A DNA stretch of 64,000 nt. It comes from Pomphorhynchus laevis. Its lineage: Eukaryota; Acanthocephala; Palaeacanthocephala; Echinorhynchida; Pomphorhynchidae. The position numbers were made by a program, and so were the translations under genes. Below are positions 35,994 to 46,605 of the stretch, piece by piece. Position 1 is the stretch's first letter; each line of letters starts with the position of its first letter. The DNA lies in NCBI GenBank assembly GCA_012934845.2, contig WNNJ02003718.1:1-64000 (forward strand). Direction: 5' to 3'. Below the pieces are notes generated by a model. That model did no database searches and was not told the DNA's origin. It was given only the letters and a program-made list of their open reading frames with translations.

Positions 35994-36038
35994 TCACTGC
36001 TGATGAGGTCCATCCACGCTGATTGTAGTGTACAGTGA
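35994..36038 (+). ncRNA. Hammerhead-like motif, unit 1
   Basis: Type I layout: stem I TCACTG (35994-35999) pairs with CAGTGA (36033-36038). CTGATGA follows stem I directly (36000-36006), and stem III ACGCT pairs with AGTGT. GTA precedes the predicted cleavage point (after 36032). Between a possible short stem II (GG/CC) and stem III the GAA of the core is missing, so this copy is probably inactive or the fold is imperfect. Confidence 0.5.
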
Positions 36039-36353
36039 TGCTGATAGGATTCAAACAACCACACGAGGATAATATCAAACCGACCAGTTAAGAATAATGG
36101 CTCGTGTATGCAATATTCACAATAGTAAAAAGACAGCTTACGGTTTACTGTCCAGTGAACATTTCGTATAAGAACGGAATAAAAAATCGGTGTGTGGTGG
36201 ATTCGAATTGCGAATATTAGTTACCGCCCACCCCAAATATATAACACATTAATTGTGTAATTTGGTATATAAGCCAAATATAAACCAGCATTTCGGCGAC
36301 AATGAATCAGCAGAAGCAGCAAAAGGACCGAAACACGAAATGTAGGCGTGGGC

Positions 36354-36398
36354 TCACTGCTGATGAGGTCCACCAACGCTGATTGTAGTGTACAGTGA
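36354..36398 (+). ncRNA. Hammerhead-like motif, unit 2
   Basis: Same arrangement 360 bp downstream: TCACTG (36354-36359), CTGATGA (36360-36366), ACGCT (36376-36380), AGTGT (36387-36391), GTA, then CAGTGA (36393-36398). The core reads CCA before stem III where GAA is expected. Cleavage at both sites would release a 360-nt unit. Confidence 0.5.
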
Positions 36399-36650
36399 TG
36401 CTGATAGGATTCAAACAACCACACGAGGATAATATCAAACCGACCAGTTAAGAATAATGGCTCGTGTATGCAATATTCACAATAACAAAAAATTGAAATC
36501 AATATGTAATGATAATATTAGAAACATTATAGAAACTGAATGCAATTGCAAAATTCTCAATTTCGATGTCTTAATTTTAAGTCTTAATTAAACAAAGTGT
36601 CGAAAACGCCTTTATTCACAATGTTACACATTGTGAATAATATTAGTGGC

Positions 36651-37510
36651 AAATATGGATTAAAAATCAATCGTAGCCAATTTTGGCTCCTGGACCACAG
36701 TTTCAAGCGATTTTCGCACTAACAATTTATAAATAAACGCATTCCTTTTATAATCCAGTGAGAAATCCAGTGCCCTCGTAGCCAACGGATACGCATTTGT
36801 GCCTTATAAAGAAAAACTAGAAGGTCCACACACGCAACAAGCCAGTAAAAATGCTCTATGCACGTGAGTTTCTTCTAGCATCGTGAGAAATTGCTGGTGT
36901 ATTTACAGTTATCACAAAAACAGTCGAAACGCTCCCTAGCCACTTCATCTGACTGACGATGACTGCTGGGTTGTTAGGAGCGTCTAAAAGTGATACATAA
37001 GACCGATGTAGCTGATGATCGAAGTCCAGTTAGTTAGCAGCAAATATGGATTAAAAATCAATCTTAGCCAGTTTTGGCTCCTGGACCACCGTTTCAAGCG
37101 ATTTTTTGCACTACCAATTTATAAAAAACGTATTCCTTTCGGAATCCTGTGAGAAATTCAGTGCCCTCGTAACCAACGGATACGCATTTGTGCCTTATAA
37201 AGAATAACTAGGAGGTCCACACACGCAACATGCCAGTAAAAGCGCTTTATGCATCTTAGCTTTGTCTAGCATCGTGAGGAATTGCTGGTGTCTTTACAGT
37301 TATCACAAAAGCAGTCGAAACGCACATTAACCACTTCGTCTGACTTACGATGACTGCTGGGTGGTTAGAAGCTTCTCGGAGTGATACATTAGACTGATGT
37401 AGCTGTTGATCGAAGTCCAGTTTGTTAACAGCAAATATGGATTAAAAATCAATCGTAGCCAGTTTTGGCTCCTGTACCCTAGTTTCAAAAGATTTTTGCA
37501 CTAACAATTT
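36651..37510 (+). repeat. Second tandem array, 391-bp period, 2.2 units
   Basis: Units begin AAATATGGATTAAAAATCAA at 36651, 37042 and 37433 (the last is about 78 bp). They share TTTTGGCTCCTG and GAATTGCTGGTGT-like blocks. Unit 1 has GAAACGCTCC pairing with GGAGCGTC, and CTGATGA further on, which is suggestive of a hammerhead but not in a foldable order. Unit 2 has lost these matches. No open frame. It starts 160 bp after the retrozyme-like element and may be a related decayed element. Confidence 0.75.
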
Positions 37511-37563
37511 ATATATATTTTTTTGAAAATTTATAAGCGTTCAAACTAATTACAATTAAAAAA

Positions 37564-37581
37564 GGCGAAAGCCGAAACGTC
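37564..37581 (+). other. Hammerhead half-site remnant
   Basis: GGCGAAAGCCGAAACGTC has a 3-bp stem with a GAAA loop, then CGAAAC, then a GTC cleavage triplet. This is how stem II, the core and a minimal stem III read in Penelope-associated hammerheads. The expected CTGATGA in front is replaced by AT-rich sequence (ATTAAAAAA). Probably a relic. Confidence 0.4.
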
Positions 37582-37716
37582 AAAAATCTGTCTACGTCTT
37601 TTTGATCAGGTTATTATATAATTTATTATATATATAGTTTCGTACGGGATCATGAAGATCGATTAAAATCGGGACTGGTGATCCTTTGATGGATGCTTAT
37701 TTATGTATTGAATAGT

Positions 37717-38022
37717 TGCTAGGTCACACAAGGTGACTTTCGCATTGAAAACCAGCTACAGAATCCTTCCTTCATGATATTCAATTCCATACACCCTGAC
37801 TACTAACGGTTCCATTGCCACAGCCGTTTTCGTTTCATCCGCTTTTTGGCACATGTTGGTAGCCCTGGGCTCGTCAGAAGGCTGACTACCAACTCTTCTT
37901 CTTTTGAAATGGTACTCACTGAAATTCGAGCTGTCGCTCTCCGTACTTGGCTGTCATGAAGGAAGGATTCTGTAGCTGATTTTCAATGCGAAAGTCATGT
38001 TGTGTGACCTAGCAACTATTCA
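37717..38022. mobile_element. MITE-like element with 71-bp terminal inverted repeats
   Basis: Left end 37717-37787 and right end 37952-38022 are inverted copies with three mismatches. Both begin ATTGAATAGTTGCTAGGTCA. The total is 306 bp with a 164-bp unique centre and no coding capacity. Flanks are AT-rich, so a target duplication is uncertain. The size and ends fit a non-autonomous DNA transposon or fold-back element. The superfamily is not assigned. Confidence 0.8.
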
Positions 38023-40207
38023 ATATATACATATATTTATATAACGATATATCGTTTATATAAAAATAATAATTATAGTGTAACGTTTTCATTCACAAGC
38101 TCATAATATAAATACGTGTTATAATATACTTGTTCCTATAGCATTATTCGGAAATTAAGTAAGAAGCCGAAAAGTATGTACAGATCACAAATGTTCTGCA
38201 AATCTTAAACGCACCGCTCAATTATCAACAAAGTATATATTTGCTCTATTAAATGCATTTTCAGATAATCAACTTATGATTCATCGACTTAATAAAAAAT
38301 AGTGTTAATTTAAACAAGGAGAATTAATTTAATTAATTAATTATTAATTAATTTAATTAATTAATTAATTTAATTAATTTATTACTTAATTTATTATTCA
38401 AGTAATAAATAATATTTTTTATTATTTTAAGTTTTTTTTTAAGGTTTGAGGTTCAACTTAGCTTAATAAATATTAGTCATAAAGACTATATGGTTAATCC
38501 ATGTTTTTTTGAATAAAGCGTGAACGTTGGCACATAGTGGTTTGATATTGTGCATTAATTTATGTAGTTTAATTCATGTTAAATGGTAACCTTAATTTTT
38601 CTCTAAATTTAATGTTAATTTTCTTGTTTTCGAATAAATATACAGGCAAAACTAAAAATGATTTTAATTTACAACGTTCTTTTGGATGAATTTGTTAATT
38701 TGTTCTTGATATTTGTAGGCTGACGTTTGTCCTATCATTTTGGCGCCATCCATTATCGCAAGTGACAGTTTTCATAATATATTAATTACCTGCTTAAATG
38801 AATTATTATAATCAACTGTACTTTTTAATTACAGTTTTGTTCAATTTCGGTAAGTTGTATATAAGTACATGTATCAGTTTATCGAAACTTTTGATTTAAA
38901 TGTGTTGCATTCCAAAATATTACATGCGAGATTTTATTAAGTTATTTATTACTTGATATAATTCCTATGTATAAAGAGCAAGTACAACTTCATATGATAA
39001 AGTTGGAAAGCTTTCAACGAATTAATAACTGCTATAAATAAGCAACATTTGCCGATGGGAACGTAATATTTAATTTAAGTTATAGTTCAGCATTTTGATG
39101 TCTTTTTGAAATTTTTATAGATGGCGATGAATGCGTTTGTTACTCTTGCTATTTACCCACTCGAGATTTATATTTTTCTTCGAATACAGCAAAGTTTCGC
39201 CCAAACACTGACTCCTTTTAATTTAACTAACTTGAAAATGTTTGATGAGTTTCTACTAAAACGCTGTTGAATTTAAAAGTATCATTTTATAATTTCGTGT
39301 GGCTAAATAAAATACCTAGCAAGTAATTTCTTACCGTTATTTTCCTGTGTACCAAATATAAATTTTATAATCTTTGAAATCAAAATATTCAAATAGAAGC
39401 ATTGACTTCCATTTGAATTCAATTCGTAGCAAGCATTGACTTTCATTCCTAGCAAGCATTGTCGCTATTTTATATTAAAAACGTTAAGCTTTAGATAATG
39501 TTAAATATAAGATAAGATGAGTTTGATAGAAATACTATAATACACGGCTACGACCTACTTTTCTAAATCCAACACGGACGGCTTGTTAAATTTTCTATAA
39601 GATTGTTTCTATCACGAAGAAATTTGTTCTGCTCTTGCATTTTGCTTTTTTAAGTCTAAATTTTAAATTGTCGCTAGATTTCAAATTAATTAACGGCTGG
39701 CCATCCAAATTAAATTTAATGTTTTGATAAATTTAACCGTGTTAATTTAACTAGTGTTAATTAATTATTAATTGATTTAATTAATTAATTAATTTAATTA
39801 ATTAATTTATTGTCCTCAATTAACATATTGTCTTTGCTGCTTCAGAATTTGACCGGTTGCCTTTTTAGATAACTTGCTTCATAAATGTCTTGCAAATTAA
39901 TTTTTTGACTTGTCGACATTTTATATACAATAATTTCCTTTGTTTTGATCGATGCAGTTAGTCGTTCACGACTTGGTTTGTCCACGATGCAACCTGTTTC
40001 CTTGAATATTTATTTAACTTTGATACCGTTGATAAACTAATTTGAATTCTTATAGGATGACGTTTATTAAATTCATCTTCTTTATTTTTATATGACTATC
40101 CTTCACGTGCACAAACAATTATTAATTCGATTATTTTTGCCTTTTTTAATTGTTTAATCTGTAGTGGAAAAAATCGAATTTCTGCCATTTAAATTATTTT
40201 TCAATTA
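38023..40207. other. AT-rich stretch with TTAATTAA-type simple repeats
   Basis: ATTAATTTAATTAATTAA-type repeats lie at about 38320-38405 and 39760-39815. No coding sequence, transposon motif or RNA gene recognised. Confidence 0.5.
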
Positions 40208-40761
40208 GAAATCAAATCAGCTAACTGAGTCTACGTATTTGATATAATTATAAAATAAACAAAACATAATAATGCTAAATCAAAAAATAATAATTAAATA
40301 ATAAAATTAATAATTGTTTTTAGATTTTCTATAATTTAAATCAAGTTAAAATAAAAAATTGAAATTGAAAATAAACGTCATTTCAATGAATTGACTAATA
40401 AATAACATACGCTGTATTAGAATAAGAATTAGAGGTCATCAGGAGGAACTGTTATGCTATCAGGTTTCGGCCCCTAACTCTTCTACCCAACATAGCAGCG
40501 GGGCCAAATACATGCTAATGATGTATTTCCTCTGATAAAACTATCTAGTATCTTATTCTAATACAAAGTATATTATTTATTATCTATCCATAAAAATTTG
40601 CCACTTAAGAGTTTAAATTTATTCTTTATATTATTGTGTTGATTTATATATTTTACTATTTTCTGTTTGATGTTATTTTTATTAAATTTAACATTATCAC
40701 AAGTAATATTTTCTATTAAAAGAAAAACGATACTCTTTATAATTCTGTGTTTAGACATCAC
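40208..40761 (-). mobile_element. Penelope-like element, coding end and 3' UTR (copy 5)
   Basis: The 3' module matches 17554-17940 closely. The minus-strand 62-codon frame (40761-40573) shares KNNIKQKIVKYINQHNNIKN and KFKLLSGKFLW with copy 2 but has a different upstream part. The pseudoknot block at about 40448-40528 has one change (CTGTTATG) that keeps pairing as a wobble. 5'-truncated. Confidence 0.8.
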
Positions 40762-41625
40762 TGATACCTGTACATTATTAATTTTTAACTAATCGTTTTG
40801 TAAATATATCCGTTACAATTAAATTGAGTATTTAATTTACAATTAAATTGCTCAGGCTTTTAAACCATTTCTTTTATAATATTTTGATTACTATTCATTC
40901 CTTAAATATTAGTTAAATTAAACTTAAAAATCTTAAAAAGCGTATATTAGACGTTTACGTTAGTTAACCGTTTACTTACGGTTAACAGTATATTAACCAT
41001 TTACTTACGGTTAACAGCATATTAACTATTTACCTACGGTTAACAGTATATTAACCGTTTACTTTGAATTGAACATATATATGTTCAATCTGATTAAATA
41101 TTTACTTCGAGAATTGAGTTTGTATTAAAGATAATTTTGACTAAGGACAGCAGAAGCAAAGTATTTTATGCATGCCGTAATTCCATTTTATTAACAGTGA
41201 ATATTAACCTCAGTTGACTTTGTGTCTTTCAATGCCTTAGATAAAAGGTAACCAGCGTACATTAGAAAGAGAGGAATACTTTAAGCGATATTAAACTTTT
41301 CTAAATAGAATTAATTTGTAGAATAATACGATTTTTAAAGAAATTACATCTGAAAATGCTATGCTACCATGCAAATTAAAGCAATTTGCCATACTAATTC
41401 GATAATGGGCATATATATTAAAAAGAAAAAAGTTATACCCGTTCAGTATAATTGCAATTGAAAACGTTTAAATAAACTAAGCGTTTTAAATATCTTTGAT
41501 TTCATGACGGTGAAGAATATCCAATTATATTGGTTGTTCAATTATATATTGCTTACTAGTATCACACTATAATTATATATACACCGAACGCTCAGCAAAA
41601 ATATATTTTTACGTTTCGGTTTTTC
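40762..41625. other. AT-rich stretch, no gene recognised
   Basis: Apart from the 29-bp tandem at 40964-41065 nothing is recognised. It precedes the hairpin at 41628. Confidence 0.5.
40964..41065. repeat. 29-bp tandem repeat, about 3.5 copies
   Basis: The unit is TTAACCGTTTACTTACGGTT followed by AACAGTATA, with starts at 40964, 40993, 41022 and 41051. Each unit contains the inverted repeat AACCGT/ACGGTT, so each can form a small hairpin. Confidence 0.85.
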
Positions 41626-41627
41626 GC

Positions 41628-41714
41628 CTTTTTCAAAACTGTATTTACTTTAGATCTTAAACTTTTTTAAGAAAAAAAGTTTGAGATCTAAAGTAAATAC
41701 AATTTTGAAAAAAT
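41628..41714. repeat. Near-perfect long hairpin
   Basis: Arms of about 40 bp (TCAAAACTGTATTTACTTTA and its complement, then AGATCTTAAACTTTTTT) around a 3-nt centre near 41670. The left side overlaps a minus-strand CCGAAACGTA hammerhead-like trace. The origin could be a fold-back duplication. Confidence 0.8.
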
Positions 41715-41829
41715 GGATCCTGAACAGCGGTTTATTCAATCACAACTTATATATATCGTATAAACCAATCAAAAACAGTCTGACAGAAACACAACGGTCA
41801 AATATAAGTGTCAAAACTTGAAGATTGGT

Positions 41830-42735
41830 TATTGAATCTATCGTCTGAGCTGTTCGTCAACGTCTTTACCTGAACCATGGATTTTGATGAGGTGGCAAAT
41901 AAAGGCGCGTACAGTAGTTTGTGGAATGCCACAGTCACAGTTCGGAGAAAACATTTTACCGGCCTTAAACTGAAATCCTCGAAATAGATCAAAACCAGAC
42001 CGTAACCTGTTCATTTGAAGCCAATGTGAGCGGTTCAAGTCATTGCCAAGCGGGTTTAGTGAAACACAATGAATGAATGTATATAGTTGCGATCAAGATT
42101 TTCCCATATCTTCTGCCATTCTCTAAACATTCATTCGTACGCATTCTGCACGTTCTGATCGCTGTTCATTGATCTTACGCGTCTGCTGAGTGGATGTCTC
42201 GCCTAAGTCTATGTTTATTAGCATGATTGGAAGGAGTGTTGATATGCGAGTACGCTGATACGCAAGCTGCGTCCCGCCTTATGTTCGCTTGTGGAATGCC
42301 ACATAATACCAGAAACAACCACTGAGTATTCTCATAGCATCATTAAGGCTAGCGTCTACTTTTTTTGACATGATAGCTTCCACTCCACACAGGGCTCGCA
42401 TACTCAGTGACCAAGTGACACAGAGTCATACGGACGTACGCAGAGTGTGGAAGCCTGATCCGAATTAATTACGGCAACTCTGCGCACGCGTTTACATCGA
42501 GCTCGCACTTTTGCTGAGATAGATTCATTGTGTTTCCTGTACGAGAGCGTGCGATCCAGTGTCATTCCGAGGTACTTGGGAAATTTCTCATTAACCCAAT
42601 AACGAACACGTTTAGTGTTCGTTAATGGGGTTAATGAGAAGTTTAGGGACCGCGTGAAGGTTTGTATCTTCCTCCCCAAACAATATAAAAACATTATAAA
42701 ATAATTTATCAATATATTTAATTGTATTTGCAAGT
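41830..42735 (-). mobile_element. LINE reverse-transcriptase C-terminal fragment (another family)
   Basis: Minus-strand pieces read PKYLGMTLDRTLSYRKHNES with SAKVRARCKRVRRVA (RT thumb), then NRLRSGFDLFRGFQ and CDCGIPQTTVRA (C-terminal cysteine motif). These are typical of Jockey-like elements. The two pieces lie in different frames with a decayed gap. At 42585-42640 a near-perfect inverted repeat lies inside the RT piece. No 3' tail recognised. Confidence 0.75.
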
Positions 42736-42884
42736 TAAATAATTAAATTGTTTTAATGTCTCAATCAATCATATAATATATAGTTTTGAAAATTAAATAC
42801 GAGAAACCTTTATTCGCCTAAAATAAGAAATGTTATTAAAAAAATTGTAATTTTATTATTTAACTGGATTTATTGTGTGTTCAG

Positions 42885-43120
42885 TTTACATGCATTGTCA
42901 TCATGAAGTTAGTCCACAACGAATCGACGTTACCTGCATTAATATGAGTGATTTGTCAGAGATCGAAAAAATGCACCGTGTATTTAATTTGACAATCACA
43001 TATTCAAAATTTACTCTAGATTACAAAATAGAACAACTGAAGTCGTTGGTTAAATTACAAATAGAACATTGTTATGTTACAATGGATAGCCAACCTTTCT
43101 ATATATCTAGCTCATTAAAT
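42885..43120 (+). CDS. Host exon, extracellular LRR-like protein (unit 1, first half)
   Basis: Acceptor TTATTGTGTGTTCAG ends at 42884 and donor GTAAGT starts at 43121. The exon has 2 nt plus 78 codons and ends in phase 0. The peptide begins YMHCHHEVSPQRIDVTCINM, followed by LTITYSKFTLDYKIEQLKSL and LQIEHCYVTM. It aligns with the start of the exon at 52246 (YIRCHYKKFATILCHNITES), and both enter in the same phase. The CxC pattern then short leucine-rich segments suggests an LRRNT-like cap and LRRs of a secreted or membrane protein. The upstream exon was not found. Confidence 0.62.
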
Positions 43121-43189
43121 GTAAGTAAAACTTACGTATGTAATAAATAAATAAAGATTTTCTTAAAAAACTATATAACAGATAAAAAT

Positions 43190-46050
43190 CTATAAAGTAC
43201 AAAATACAAGAAAAACATGCAGGTCATGAAGTAAAAAAGAGATAAATTTTTAGTCTCCATATATATTACAGCCTCAGGTCCAGCGGGATCTGAGCCTTCC
43301 AGCCAATCCAAAACGCTGCTCTCCGATTGAACCACACGGGGTCTTTCACACCACGAAGAATCCAATCGAGGTGGACTATGCTTTTTAATCGCGAGATGAG
43401 GAGATTGAGAAACCTTAGTCTTTGCTCTGAGGACGTCCTCTGAAAAAGAAGACGAATCCCGAGATAGCCCGAGTACCCCAGAGGCGCACTTGGGTTTTCC
43501 CATTCAATTACATATGCTGAGCCAGTTTCAGGGCCCACCTAGCTCTCTTCAGAATACGTTTGAGTCTATCCAGGTCAGCTTTCGCTGACCAGTTTACCGT
43601 AATGGTAAACCCCAGGTATCTTACTCAACTTGTGAAGGTAGGGAGTGGTTGATTAGTAAATATAAAATATAGAGCTGAAAGTGCTAGTCTTTTTAATTTT
43701 TTCTTGGTGGTAGGGACGCCATAAAAGACGACCACCTCCGATTTCGAGGAGTTCAAAATAAGATTTGATTTGGTTACATGGTATTTTAATCTTAAAAAGA
43801 AACGGCTGATGTTCGATACTACATCTTTGCACCTGCGTCCAGAGAACAGGGCTGTGGTATCATCAGCGTATACCACAAGATGTTGATCACGTTTAAATTT
43901 TTTATAGAGTTCAATGGAGACAGCAAGATACAAGATTGGAGAAAGTGCTGAGCCTTGATGCACACCCGTAATAGGGTAGAACTGACGCGCATCAGGGTCG
44001 TCTTCATAGAATAATTGCTTGGTAACTAACAATATTTCCATCCTGTTAACAATTCTCGCAGGCAACCAGATGGACCTGAGAGAAGAGATAACAAACGGAA
44101 TGGAGATGCGTTCAATTCAGCAGAAAAGTCAAGGAAAACAGCAACAGCGAGTTGATGACTATTCTCCCGACAAAACTGATGCACTTCACCTAATGCTGAA
44201 TGTACCGAGCTATCTTTTACGTACCCATGAAAACCTGGTGGGATTAAATTATGCCTATATATATGGTCGCGGATTTTTACGAGCAAGAGAATTTTTGTAA
44301 ATGGAAATAAGGGAGTTTTGAATCGAAATGGGCCGCAAATCTTTAGGACATGTAATTGATTTCTTTTTAAGTAAAAATACCCGACGGCTGATAGTTATGC
44401 CAGCAATGTTGGATAGAGAGGCTAATAGCATTGTGATGGCGACCTCCTTTCTCTGGCTGGCTGTCAAAAGCTGACAGACCCGAGTGGAGAGTAGAGCGTG
44501 GGATTTGGAGGTGCCAAGACGTAGCTCCAGTAGTTAAGGATATTTGTAACAGATAGATCCCTGCTCGTGAAGTCACACCAAGGCGAGATTGGTTGGGGGA
44601 AATTGAGTGGCTCCATAATTATGTTGGGATAGTGACTCCTCCTGAACTTTATCAAGGCCTATACTACCAATCCAACCTAATGCTCTATCCTTCCAACAGA
44701 AAAACTTCTTGAATATCTTCCAACATGAAGACTGAGAAGGGTTTGGGTGAGCAATGCTCGCCCTATCCCTGCTCAGCTGGAACCTATATCTAGAGCTCCA
44801 GTATTCATTTAAGAGGACCTGCCTGGCGTAAACAGAGAGATTATTAGGAGGGTGTAGTATTTTAGCTAGGACCTTGAGTTTTGTTGGAGTGATATTGTAT
44901 ATACGACCTCTAAAAGTAGTCTAGAAGAACATGGTAGCTTGCGAAGAGAGGTAGGCATTAAATTTGGTTAAATTCCCATTACCAATTTTGGGAAAGAGTT
45001 AGATAGCCGCCTGTAAGAAGGCAACTCTGATGGGATCAAAGTGAAACCTCCTTCTGAGCAACGTATCTTCCTCAATACTTCAGCGAATCAGGTCATGAGA
45101 GGTAGTCTGTTTTTGGCGCGACTTCTCAGTACAGATGGGTTTCAACAACCACATCTTATGAAGCAGTAATATGTCGAGAAGAGAATTAGTTGTTGAGCAA
45201 TGAAAGGTGGGGGACGTTGGTTTATGAATAAGGTAGTCGTTCCTGGCTCTGCGGACTGCTGCATTAATCCAACTATCAGTTCTGTCGTTGAAGTCACCAA
45301 GTAACATGTAATAGCAACTACCTAAAATACGGTCCAGGAGCTCATGGTTCTTGTGAATTTCCCCTTGCCTAATATAGATATTGGCTATACTGATACGTTT
45401 CCCGTTCTTACAAAAAGATATTGCTAAACAAGGCATGGCTGGAAATGAATAGTTAAGTAAGAGGGATGATCTTAAGGAGCTCTTTACTAGGGTTAAAAGA
45501 CCTTGAAGTGTAAATATGCTCTGGGATAAATCGAGTAATATTCTGGGAAGGACGGATAGACCGCGTCTTCTGAAGGACTATAACATCTGCATTTATACCA
45601 GATAGAAGGCTAAGGGCAGAAGCACCTCCCGAATTCCACTGAAGGATATTCAGTGAAAAAAGCTCTTGATTACTTCCCATTGTGTTACGTCATCTGAGTG
45701 GGATGCCCCCTCTATCCCAGAGCAGAGGTGTGAAGGCTGACCTTCCAAAACCGGCCAAACTAGAAGAAGTCATTTGCCCATCGGCTTTATCTTCATTTCC
45801 CAAGGAGGCTTCGCTACTTCCCACCCATTATCCTTCTTGGCCAACTTTAAAGAGTCCATACTCTGTTTAGAGGCATTTCTTTTTTTGAAGACGGGGCTTT
45901 TTTTGAGTACGTCGTAATATTCGTCGTGATAGGAGAACGTAACTCATCAAACTTAGCCACAAAGTATTGAGTTAAAGTTCACAACTCGTTCATATTTGCC
46001 TGGTGCCTAGCACCTATAAGCTTAATGATATCTGAGTTTGTCATTGTAAT
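43190..46050 (-). mobile_element. I/R1/LOA-group LINE, broken (copy 3), in an intron
   Basis: Minus strand: ORF1 tail near 46044-45690 (MTNSDIIKL start), ORF2 start at 45680 (NILQWNSGGASALSLL), endonuclease pieces (LLGDFNDRTDSW at about 45290), RT with FLDFSAELN, GVHQGSALSPIL and LVVYADDTTALFSGRRCK near 43860, and the C-terminal PEAVIY region at 43260. Many frameshifts, but the catalytic YADD is intact. It sits between host exons 42885-43120 and 46366-46605 in antisense orientation, so splicing could still remove it. Confidence 0.9.
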
Positions 46051-46365
46051 ATAAATGTAATAAAAACAATTCTCATTAAAAAATTATAAATAAAAAATAT
46101 ATTTATTATATTCATTATTTATTATTACATATTTATTATCTAAATCATATTTATTATATTTTTAAATAATTCCGAGTTTAATATCTCCTATGTTGCACTT
46201 GCGCCCAATGACTAAGTTTTTATTTTTGTTTATACCCATTGAATATTTTTTTTAATAATCGATTTATGCATAATCGATTTATGTATATTTATGTTAAAAA
46301 TCGATTTAGGTATATTTTGTTAAAAATCAAATTGAGATTTTTCAAATCTGATTTTATTTCTCCAG

Positions 46366-46605
46366 GAGCTGCTTATTTTCCATACCGATATTGATTTGGA
46401 CATGTTTATTTCAAGTGTGCAAAAGCTTAGGAAGTCTATTGGAGTTGTAATGAAATTAGTGAATATCACTGGAATTGATCAGTGTATCTATCTGAATTTT
46501 GTTGGAAGGGAGCTGCTTAATATCACAACTTTGTACATTGATCAACGAAAAGCTTGTTTTGCATTGCCAAGATTACCAATAGGAGACACATTTAACAAAT
46601 TAATG
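46366..46605 (+). CDS. Host exon, LRR-like protein (unit 1, second half)
   Basis: Acceptor TTTATTTCTCCAG ends at 46365. There are 80 codons in phase 0, then GT at 46606 (GTATAG, which would also be a stop if not spliced). The peptide contains ELLIFHTDIDLDMFISSVQK, KLVNITGIDQCIYLNFVG and LLNITTLYIDQRKACF. It aligns with the middle of the exon at 52246 (IEIDHFMIYLVDK, SPFNLNFIQNLPAKSVVNVT). Phase 0 matches the end of 42885-43120. If the donor is not used, the protein ends here without the C-terminal cap. Possible N-glycosylation sites: NIT twice. Confidence 0.62.

Larger units (their letters stand above)
35908..36489 (+). mobile_element. Retrozyme-like tandem element with 8-bp target duplication
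   Basis: Between two copies of ATAACAAA (35908-35915 and 36482-36489) lie one full 360-bp unit (35916-36275) and 206 bp of a second unit. The units are nearly identical (AACCAGCATTT, AATCAGCAGAAGCAG, GAGGATAATATCAAACCGAC). No protein is encoded. Each unit carries a hammerhead-like fold. The unpunctuated host sequence exists as a repeat at 34846-34990, which confirms insertion. Small tandem elements with hammerheads and short target duplications, known as retrozymes or PLE terminal repeats, match this layout. That class assignment is inference. Confidence 0.72.

Noticed and set aside
36325-36375. Type II hammerhead using GGACC-GAAAC ... CTGATGA-GGTCC
   Set aside because: The GGACC/GGTCC pairing is perfect and AATCAGC/GCTGATT lies outside it, but no stem I and no usable cleavage triplet fit between the core halves. 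The type I fold using TCACTG/CAGTGA explains more. Both readings share CTGATGA.
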